A stretch of DNA of 64,000 nucleotides from CADEFX01 sp050260355. Lineage in GTDB: Bacteria; Pseudomonadota; Alphaproteobacteria; Rhizobiales; Hyphomicrobiaceae. The notes below the pieces were generated by a model, which saw only the letters and a list, made by a program, of their open reading frames with translations, was not told the DNA's origin and made no database searches. Made by a program: the position numbers and the translations under genes. Shown piece by piece: positions 19,713 to 26,525 of this stretch (positions are counted from its first letter, which is position 1; every line of letters starts with the position of its first letter). Location: the NCBI GenBank assembly GCA_050260355.1, contig JBLNBZ010000045.1, forward strand, positions 20,096-84,095. The letters run 5' to 3'.

Positions 19713-20042
19713 ATGAAACCTGTAGTGGCACTGACCTGCATCACGTTGGCACTCCTTGCAGGCGCCGCCGCGGCGCAACAATCCCAATTCGACAGCAAGA
19801 AGTTTTTTGATCAACTCCAGACGCACGGCGTCAGCATGTCGGCCAACTTCGATTCGAAGGCCTTCTTCGACGAGCTCGCGAGCAAGGGCGTGAGCGCCTC
19901 CAAGCCGATCGATGCCAAAACCTTCTTCGCAGAGCTGTCCGCACGTGGTGTGAGCGTCCCGAGCAACCTCGACGCGCAGCAAGTTCTTGATCAAATCCGG
20001 GCAAAGGGCGTTGCGGCGCCTCCAATGGTTGCTCCGAAGTGA
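19713..20042 (+). CDS. Small secreted protein of four tandem 20-residue repeats, unknown function
   Basis: A 109-residue protein: signal peptide MKPVVALTCITLALLAGAAA, then four imperfect repeats of the form FDSKxFFDELxxxGVSxxxx (FDSKKFFDQLQTHGVSMSAN, FDSKAFFDELASKGVSASKP, IDAKTFFAELSARGVSVPSN, LDAQQVLDQIRAKGVAAPP). The period of 20-21 residues and the amphipathic helix plus Gly-Val-Ser turn suggest a solenoid or a helical bundle. There is no Cys and no lipid anchor. Start 19713 was chosen because it begins the signal peptide, with AGGATA upstream. I know no family for it. It lies 100 bases ahead of the HtrA gene in the same direction. Confidence 0.78.
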   Translation: MKPVVALTCITLALLAGAAAAQQSQFDSKKFFDQLQTHGVSMSANFDSKAFFDELASKGVSASKPIDAKTFFAELSARGVSVPSNLDAQQVLDQIRAKGVAAPPMVAPK

Positions 20043-20143
20043 CTGAACGTTCACCAGACTGACGTCAAAAGGGGCTGCGCCTAACTTCTGCACGAAGAGG
20101 GCCGCCCCTCGAGCCTCACGCCTTCCTTGAATCGAGGGGTGGC

Positions 20144-21511
20144 ATGCTGTCTTCGAGGCACAGTACCGCGCCGTGCGGCGTTGTCGGATGGTTGATCGCC
20201 GTCGGCCTCTGCGGCTGCCTATATTCGACCGTGGCGAGCGCAGCGTCGCCCACGGCCGACAGGCTTCCGGCGACCTTGGCTCCGCTCCTTGCAAAGGTTC
20301 TCCCGGCCGTTGTCAGCATCAGGGTCATCGGCCAGCGCTATTTGGTCACCGAGCTGAAACCGGCGGCCCCGGCGCCAAAGCCAAAGACGCAACCTTTCAA
20401 GGCAGCGGGCTCCGGTGTCATATTTGACGCCGAGCAGGGACTCGTCGGCACGAACCATCATGTCGTCAAAGACGCCATCGCCATAAGCGTCGGCCTGCAC
20501 GACGGCCGGTCCGCCTTAGCCAAGCTCGTAGGCAAGGACATCGGGACCGATATCACGATCCTCAAGATCGATTTGCCCGAGCTGACCGCTCTGACGCTCG
20601 GCAATTCCGATAGCGTCGCGATCGGGGATTTTGTCGTTGCGGTGGGAAACCCATACGGGTTGGAAGGTACGGCTACGGCCGGAATTGTCAGCGGGTTGAT
20701 GCGCTCCGAGGTCGGATATGAAATCTTTGAAAGCTTCATTCAGACCGACGCGGCAGTGAACCCTGGCAACTCCGGCGGGGCGCTCGTCAATCTCGACGGC
20801 GATCTGATCGGCATCAATACGGCAATCGCCGGAGGCGGAAGCAACATCGGAATTGGCTTCGCCATTCCGATAAACATGGCTCGCAGAATAGGCCGACAGA
20901 TTCTCTTGCACGGCCGCATGCCGCGCGGATCGGTGGGCCTGACGACACAAGACATCGAGCCTAATGCGGCTCGATCAATGAGACGCACGGGCGGCGCGAT
21001 GATCAGCGGCGTCGAGCCGAACTCTCCAGCGGAGACTGCCGGTCTCGGCGTCGGTCAGGTTGTTGTCGGCATCGACGGCGAGCGGATCAGGACACATGCG
21101 GACTACATGGCGCGCCTCGGCAGCTCGGCCATCGGAGACACGCTCGAGTTGGCGGTTGCAGATGAAAATTCGACCAGAAAGATCAAGCTGACGGTGGCGG
21201 ACCTCAAGAGTGCACCAGCTACCGTTGTCGTGCCACACGAATTCAACGGTATGGGCGGCTTGCTTGTTGCGTCCATAGGTCCCGGCTCGCCGCTCTATGG
21301 AGAGCTGCGCGGTGTGACCGTTCAGCGAATTGAATCGCAAAGCCCCGCCGAGAGCGCCGGTTTTCAAGTCGACGATGTGATCGTTGCGATCAATCAGGAA
21401 AGCATTGCCGACGTAAGCCAGATAGCGCAGCTGGTCCAGGCTGACGCCAAGGTGAACCGGGTGCAGATCAGCCGCAACAACATCCCTTACCTCCTGCAGT
21501 TCTCGCAATAG
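20144..21511 (+). CDS. HtrA/DegP-like periplasmic serine protease with two PDZ domains
   Basis: A 455-residue protein with an N-terminal signal segment (VVGWLIAVGLCGCLYSTVASA). The trypsin-like domain has the triad His106 (GTNHHVV), Asp136 (GTDITILKI) and Ser210 (NPGNSGGALVN). Two C-terminal PDZ-like regions follow (RGSVGLTTQDIEPNAARSMR onward; GVTVQRIESQSPAESAGFQV onward). It degrades or refolds damaged envelope proteins. The nearest neighbours are the small repeat protein and a second HdeD protein; all three could be one envelope-stress transcript. Confidence 0.9.
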   Translation: MLSSRHSTAPCGVVGWLIAVGLCGCLYSTVASAASPTADRLPATLAPLLAKVLPAVVSIRVIGQRYLVTELKPAAPAPKPKTQPFKAAGSGVIFDAEQGLVGTNHHVVKDAIAISVGLHDGRSALAKLVGKDIGTDITILKIDLPELTALTLGNSDSVAIGDFVVAVGNPYGLEGTATAGIVSGLMRSEVGYEIFESFIQTDAAVNPGNSGGALVNLDGDLIGINTAIAGGGSNIGIGFAIPINMARRIGRQILLHGRMPRGSVGLTTQDIEPNAARSMRRTGGAMISGVEPNSPAETAGLGVGQVVVGIDGERIRTHADYMARLGSSAIGDTLELAVADENSTRKIKLTVADLKSAPATVVVPHEFNGMGGLLVASIGPGSPLYGELRGVTVQRIESQSPAESAGFQVDDVIVAINQESIADVSQIAQLVQADAKVNRVQISRNNIPYLLQFSQ

Positions 21512-21591
21512 GCGGGCACGCTGCTCGAGGAAGGTACATGCGGGCAAACTTGGAGCGAAACTCCGCCCGCGAACCATATGGAGCAAAAGCG

Positions 21592-22206
21592 ATGGCAATC
21601 CACTATACGGACTTTCTCAGCCACGACGTCGAGCAAGAGCGTCAGACCGCCGAGTACATTCGCCACCATAGAGCGTGGTTCATTACCCTCGGCGTCGCGC
21701 TGATCGTGCTCGGCATCATTGCCGCGGGATCGGCGTTGACGACGACCTACGCGTCGATGCTTTTCTTGTCGGGCATCTTGCTTGTGGGCGGCATCATTCG
21801 CATTTTTGCCGCTTTCAGCGCACGGGAGTGGAGCGGCTCGCTGCTGTTGGTGCTCTCCGGCGCACTCTACATTGTGGCGGGCGTCTTGACTTTCCAGCAC
21901 CCTGTCGCCGCCGCGCTCGCATTGACGCTTCTGTTTGCCGCCTTGCTTATCGGCGTCGGAGTCTTCAGGGTGATCGGCTCGATCTGGTACCGCTTTCCAA
22001 GTTGGGGGTGGGTGGCGCTGGGGGGCGTCATTAGCGTCTTCCTCGGGCTCATGCTGTGGGAAGCTTGGCCGGCATCAGGACTGTGGTTCATCGGCTTCTG
22101 CATTGGCATCGACCTGATCGTTGAAGGCATCGGGTGGATCCAGCTTTCGCGCGCTTCCGACTCCACTCGTTTGGAGCCTCCAAGGCGGACGACTGCAGCG
22201 CCGTAG
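21592..22206 (+). CDS. HdeD-family membrane protein (second copy)
   Basis: A 204-residue protein with six predicted helices (WFITLGVALIVLGIIAAGSA, MLFLSGILLVGGIIRIFAAF, SLLLVLSGALYIVAGVLTF). A 35-residue cytoplasmic N-terminal stretch precedes the helices. ATG 21592 follows GGAGC at the right distance; an in-frame start at 21538 lacks a binding site. It follows the HtrA gene by 80 bases. Confidence 0.85.
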   Translation: MAIHYTDFLSHDVEQERQTAEYIRHHRAWFITLGVALIVLGIIAAGSALTTTYASMLFLSGILLVGGIIRIFAAFSAREWSGSLLLVLSGALYIVAGVLTFQHPVAAALALTLLFAALLIGVGVFRVIGSIWYRFPSWGWVALGGVISVFLGLMLWEAWPASGLWFIGFCIGIDLIVEGIGWIQLSRASDSTRLEPPRRTTAAP

Positions 22207-22232
22207 TCCAGATCAGAGCCGCGCGCTTAATT

Positions 22233-22267
22233 GAGCGGGGCCGTCGCCCAACAGGCCGGCCCCGCTC
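22233..22267 (+). terminator. Strong hairpin after the second hdeD gene
   Basis: A perfect 10-base stem GAGCGGGGCC / GGCCCCGCTC around a 15-base loop lies 27 bases after the hdeD stop, between convergent genes. There is no T run, so it may be a bidirectional, Rho-assisted or processing structure. The remaining 170 bases to the next gene show nothing. Confidence 0.55.
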
Positions 22268-22440
22268 CGGCCTCGCAATGTGGGCCAGGGAACGGAACGC
22301 GGGACTGCCGCAACGGGTAAGGCAGTGCCGACGATGGGTCGACGGCCATCGTCCTAACGACCATGAAGCCCTTGTTCGGTCTCCGAGGAGACGAAGTAGC
22401 TCGTGAGAAGACCTTGCTTTCGTCGCCCTGACTTGGATCA

Positions 22441-24582
22441 TCACACCCGTCCCTCCGCCACCAAGTCCACCGCTTGCTCGACGGCTTTGAGGGCAGCTTT
22501 GAGCTGTGCCCTGATGGCGGGATCGAGGAGACGAGGATCGATGGCAGTCGAGGGCGGGATGCCGGCCTCTATGTCGACGAGCTGCTGGGCAATGATGGCA
22601 CCGAGCAGAACGCGGTGCGCGTCGAGCACGGACTGAAAGGCCGGCGTTCCGGCTGCGCCCTTCCCGGCCGCGCCCCGCAATCGCTCCACGGTCGAGCGCG
22701 CGCGCACGTCGTGGCGTATCGACAGCACCCGAGCCGAAGTGAAGATCGGCATCAGTCCCGTGCGCTTGAGGTCGATACGATTTCTGTGGTCCAGCCTCAG
22801 ACGGCCAAAGAATGTGAAAGAGCTGCCGTGGCTGCGGGCCAGCTCGATCAGCATGTTCTGGAAGTCCCGTGCAGCATGCCCGCGCTCATAGGCATGGTTC
22901 CAGATGTCCGTCGCCAGCGAAATCTCGCCATGCACCGGCACCGCGTCGAAGAAGATATCTACGTTCAACAGGTCCTGGGGCTGTTGGCGCCGCACCCAAT
23001 CGTTGATCGTGGCGTACCAATCCGCCGTGCTCTTGCGCCAAAGCCTGTTGCTTGCCATCACCCCGCCTTTGCAATAGGGAACGCCCGCCGCATCGAGAAT
23101 GTCGGCCATATACCTCCCGAGCTTTTCGAAGTATGCGTCCTCCGGACCGCCCTCGCTTCCCTGCGCATAGACGATGGCATTGTCCTGATCGGCTGCCAGC
23201 TGGCTCTCCCCGCGCCCGGCCGACCCGAGAACCAGGACCGCATAGGGCACCGGAGGTGGGCGGTGCTCTTCTCTGTTGAGCCGGTCCTCCGCCAGCTGCG
23301 CGGCCCTGCGCGTCATGGCGCAGATCTCGGAGCTTATGAGCGCAGAAATCGTGCGCGGATCGACCTCTTCCTGAATGAGACTGCGCGCCACGACCGGCAG
23401 CTTTGCCCAGGCGGCTGCAAGCGCCGCAGGTGCTGGCGCACTGTCGATCTCATCGCCGAGCATGATGGCCGCGCTGGTGCGGTAGCGCAGCAGATTGCGG
23501 TTCGTCAGCGCGCCAACGATCTCTCCCTTGCCGTTGTCGACGCCGAGATGCCGGAAGCCCAGCCGCTGCATGCGACCGATGGCACGGTAGACAAAGGCAT
23601 CTGCGGCAACGGTCTGCAGCGGTGCCCGCACCAGAGCGTCGATACGACTTGCAAGGCTTGCCGCGCCGCTTGCATCGATGGCGCGCAGAACGTCACGCTC
23701 GGTGACGATGCCTACCGGCCCTGCGGCGGTCCGGACAAATACGCTGCTGACCCGCTTCTCGATCATTAGGCGCACGGCATCCGCAAGCGTGGCGTCAGGA
23801 GGCGCAAACAGCGGCGGCGTGCTCATCACGTCACGCACCAAATGACGGTATGGAAAGCTGTCGACGCGTGTCGGCATAAGTCTCGGCCGAACCGCTTCTG
23901 CGGAGGCCAAAAGCGCGCCTGTGTCCCAGGCTTCACGTTCGCCCAACGCGCGAATGGCGGTCTCCGCCTCGGACAAGGTTCGTACATTGCCGCGGCGCAG
24001 AAGCGGCACGAGCCGCAAGAAGACCTCGGCCGTGGCGATAGCATCGCCCAGCGCACTGTGGCGGCCCACGATATCAACGTCGAGCCACTTGCACAGGTGA
24101 TCGAGCCCGTAATCAGCGAGCGACGGCGCCGACAGCCGTGCCAACGGTCGCACATCCAGGGTGCGGAAGTTCGGCCAAGACCGGCCGGCGAACTCGTATT
24201 CGCGCCGAAGAACCGCAAGATCGTAGCCGATCGCGTGGCCGATCACGATCGCGTCACCGATGAACTCTTCCAGCTGCTCGGCGATCGCGGCAAAGGCAGG
24301 CGCTGCGGCAACCATCGGCTCCGTGATGCCATGCACCGCAACAGCGGATTTCGGTATGGGCCGACCAGGGTTCACGAGGCTCTCGAACGTCTGTCCCGCA
24401 TCGAGTGTGCCGCGGGTCAAGCGCAGGCACCCGATCTGGACGAGGCGGGCCTTACGAGCGTCCAGATCGGTCGTTTCCGTATCCAGGACAACGGCGTCAA
24501 GGGCAATGAGCGGCGTTGAACCACCGGTGTCGCGCATCGCGGCCTCCATCTTGATGGTGCGCGTCATTCGACGGTCCTTCAT
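22441..24582 (-). CDS. DEDDh exonuclease - CBS pair - DUF294 nucleotidyltransferase fusion
   Basis: A 713-residue cytoplasmic protein with four parts. Residues about 28-195 are a DnaQ/epsilon-like 3'-5' exonuclease: D34 and E36 in VVLDTETTD, Asp in GHAIGYDLAVL, and H..D in GRHSALGDA. Residues about 245-370 are a CBS pair (RDVMSTPPLFAPPDATLADA; VGIVTERDVLRAID; VGALTNRNLLRYR). Residues about 380-560 are a DUF294/GlnD-type nucleotidyltransferase with VLGSAGRGESQLAADQDNAI. The C terminus is the helical DUF294_C region. CBS pairs bind adenine nucleotides, so the exonuclease and transferase may be energy-controlled; that is inference. It is divergent from a mini-cytochrome gene. Confidence 0.85.
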   Translation of the reverse strand: MKDRRMTRTIKMEAAMRDTGGSTPLIALDAVVLDTETTDLDARKARLVQIGCLRLTRGTLDAGQTFESLVNPGRPIPKSAVAVHGITEPMVAAAPAFAAIAEQLEEFIGDAIVIGHAIGYDLAVLRREYEFAGRSWPNFRTLDVRPLARLSAPSLADYGLDHLCKWLDVDIVGRHSALGDAIATAEVFLRLVPLLRRGNVRTLSEAETAIRALGEREAWDTGALLASAEAVRPRLMPTRVDSFPYRHLVRDVMSTPPLFAPPDATLADAVRLMIEKRVSSVFVRTAAGPVGIVTERDVLRAIDASGAASLASRIDALVRAPLQTVAADAFVYRAIGRMQRLGFRHLGVDNGKGEIVGALTNRNLLRYRTSAAIMLGDEIDSAPAPAALAAAWAKLPVVARSLIQEEVDPRTISALISSEICAMTRRAAQLAEDRLNREEHRPPPVPYAVLVLGSAGRGESQLAADQDNAIVYAQGSEGGPEDAYFEKLGRYMADILDAAGVPYCKGGVMASNRLWRKSTADWYATINDWVRRQQPQDLLNVDIFFDAVPVHGEISLATDIWNHAYERGHAARDFQNMLIELARSHGSSFTFFGRLRLDHRNRIDLKRTGLMPIFTSARVLSIRHDVRARSTVERLRGAAGKGAAGTPAFQSVLDAHRVLLGAIIAQQLVDIEAGIPPSTAIDPRLLDPAIRAQLKAALKAVEQAVDLVAEGRV

Positions 24583-24830
24583 GTGCGGCTGGCGCTATCA
24601 GTCGTTGGTGTTAGGCGGCAGGATACATGTAAACTAGGTTGTGAATCTCCACCGTCGACAGCGACCAGCATCGCTGGAGCCGTTGCCCGCCTGGAGGTGA
24701 GCACATGATGGACAGGACCTCTAGGACGCCGCCGGCGGGTATGCTGAGAAAGCAGGGCGCCTCCCCTCGGGGGCGATCAGGCGTAGTCTCACGAGGCGAA
24801 CCGCCTTAGGCACGGCGTGGATAGAACGCG

Positions 24831-25154
24831 ATGCAAGCAATACGAGGATTTGGGGCGCTCTTCATTTGCCTGGCCCCGCTTTGCGCGCAGGCACAGGAGC
24901 CTGGGGATACACTGGCAGGCCAGAGGTATGCGCAGGCGTACTGCACGCAGTGCCATGCACTAGGTGAAGCCCCCTCCCCCCATCTCGATGCGCCGAGCTT
25001 CTTTGCGTTAGCCAACACGCCGGGCATCACCGGACGGGCAATAGCCGCAGCACTGCAAACCTCTCATACCACCATGCCCAATCTTGTGGTTGAGCCGCGC
25101 GATCGCGATAACGTGGTGGCGTACATCACGAGTTTGCGCCAGGAGAGCCCGTGA
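24831..25154 (+). CDS. Small c-type cytochrome (mini cytochrome 1)
   Basis: A 107-residue periplasmic protein: signal peptide ending LCAQAQ, then one haem motif CTQCH at about residues 41-45 and a distal Met in TTMPNLVVEP. The C terminus has the shared pattern VVAYITSLRQ. It resembles the two other mini cytochromes at 25.3 and 29.0 kb, which share PSF, a threonine/histidine-Met-Pro segment and the YITSL/YIMSL end. It probably carries electrons to or from a periplasmic partner. The 248 bases upstream, shared with the divergent fusion gene, contain the palindrome TACATGTA but no FNR box. Confidence 0.85.
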   Translation: MQAIRGFGALFICLAPLCAQAQEPGDTLAGQRYAQAYCTQCHALGEAPSPHLDAPSFFALANTPGITGRAIAAALQTSHTTMPNLVVEPRDRDNVVAYITSLRQESP

Positions 25155-25262
25155 GGAGCCGTCACACCGCGCGTATTTTCATCGACTTGGCAGATCTGAT
25201 CGAGCCGCGCAGCTGCCGACGGTATAGCGCGCAAGAAGGTGAGCGGGAGCGCCTCGAGCCGC

Positions 25263-25607
25263 TTATTCCTTCAGGCTCATGATGTACGAGACGATGTCGC
25301 GGAGGTCGTGAACTGTAAGCTGCACGCCCGGCATTTCCGGATGCGGAACTATGATCCGCCCGGCAAGATGCTGCGCTGTTGCATTCGGGCGCGCCGCGAT
25401 GGCTGCAAAGCTTGGAACGTCGGCCAACATTCCGCTAGTCGCGCCGCGGTCCACCAGATGGCATTGCGAGCACAAGCGGGTCGCGAGCTCATGGCCGCGC
25501 TTGGGATCCACCGGCTGCGCGGAGCACGAAATCGTATCTGCGACTAAGCCCAGCAAGGCAACGCCCGTCATTGCGCACACCCTTTGCAAGGCCTTCACCG
25601 TAGGCAT
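25263..25607 (-). CDS. Small c-type cytochrome (mini cytochrome 2)
   Basis: A 114-residue protein with a signal peptide (ALQRVCAMTGVALLGLVAD), haem motif CSQCH, VPSFAAIAARPNATAQHLAG, Met ligand in HPEMPGVQL and end VSYIMSLKE. ATG 25607 follows AAGGAAG; longer in-frame starts lack a site. It is the last of four minus-strand genes (metal ATPase, 88-residue protein, HPF, cytochrome) that probably form one transcript. Confidence 0.85.
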   Translation of the reverse strand: MPTVKALQRVCAMTGVALLGLVADTISCSAQPVDPKRGHELATRLCSQCHLVDRGATSGMLADVPSFAAIAARPNATAQHLAGRIIVPHPEMPGVQLTVHDLRDIVSYIMSLKE

Positions 25608-25713
25608 ACCGAGCTTCCTTCTCTCCAACATGCGGCTCCTGCAGGCATCAGCGATGCTGTGCGCTCGAACTTTGATGCGCTGGCGCCGTATGACGGAACT
25701 CGAGTGCTCTGCC

Positions 25714-26043
25714 CTAGCCCTCGAGCTCGCGAACCGCATCCTGGATCTGGCGCCCGGCCGCATCGAACGCATCCCTGATGGTCACGTGCGCGTCCTCATG
25801 CCGGCCGGTAACGGCCCGGTCGCGGGTGATGTCGACGTGCCTACCGCCAGGCAGCGCGACGTGAATGCGAACGCAGTAGGTGTCGCCTTTGTGCCGGCGA
25901 TGCTGCGACCGCCCGATCACCACGCGCATGGACGTGATGCGATCATAGAAGCGCTCGAGCCTCTGCGCTTCCTTGCGCACTACCGCCTCGAGCGCATCAG
26001 AATGCTCGACGTGCTCGAAGATGATTTGAATGGGAACCTGCAT
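25714..26043 (-). CDS. hpf: Ribosome hibernation promoting factor / sigma-54 modulation protein family, short form
   Basis: A 109-residue protein of the HPF/RaiA (YfiA) family: starts MQVPIQIIFEHVEHSDALEA, then VVRKEAQRLERFYDRITSMR and GDTYCVRIHVALPGGRHVDI, and ends DAVRELEG. It lacks the C-terminal dimerisation domain of long HPF. It binds the 30S decoding centre and stores ribosomes during starvation or low oxygen. Start 26043 is the family start; upstream codons are unlike. It is in the minus-strand set led by the P1B-5 ATPase. Confidence 0.88.
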   Translation of the reverse strand: MQVPIQIIFEHVEHSDALEAVVRKEAQRLERFYDRITSMRVVIGRSQHRRHKGDTYCVRIHVALPGGRHVDITRDRAVTGRHEDAHVTIRDAFDAAGRQIQDAVRELEG

Positions 26044-26105
26044 GGTAAAAACCTCGGGAATCCGCCGGCTCTTGTTCAGGCGGCGACTGCGCCACTGTGG
26101 CGCTC

Positions 26106-26372
26106 TCACCGTTCATCAGCATTCGCGTACAGCTCATCCGAGCTCAGAATGTCGTAGAGCCGCGCAACCTTGCCCGTCATAGGATGGCCGAGGCGGTCGA
26201 CGGCGCTGCCCTCGCCCAGCACATAGCTCATCGCCACTTCCAGATCTTCGACGGAGGCACCGCACTCGAGAATCGCCAACACCGTGTCATCGGTTACGGG
26301 CCCGACCAGGTGCCGCACGTCCGCCGAGGTGATGAAAGAGGCCGTCGGTCTGCGTTTGCTGCGTTTGGCCAT
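26106..26372 (-). CDS. Small protein of unknown function
   Basis: An 88-residue soluble protein. A basic start (MAKRSKRRPTASFITSADVR) is followed by helices (VTDDTVLAILECGASVEDLE, MSYVLGEGSAVDRLGHPMTG). GAGG lies ahead of the start. It is 62 bases upstream of hpf and 153 bases downstream of the metal ATPase gene, all on the minus strand. I do not recognise a named family. Context suggests a role in the same low-oxygen or energy-stress response. Confidence 0.65.
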   Translation of the reverse strand: MAKRSKRRPTASFITSADVRHLVGPVTDDTVLAILECGASVEDLEVAMSYVLGEGSAVDRLGHPMTGKVARLYDILSSDELYANADER

Positions 26373-26525
26373 GGAAAATTACCTCACCAAGAGGACATCC
26401 GCACTCCATTGGAGCCTGCCTTCTGCAACGCTCAGCTCGACCGTGCATTGATTCAGCGCAATCTCGGGCACGCACCCAGCGCAACGTTTTGCCGCGCCGC
26501 CGGAGATACGGCGCATGTTTACCGA

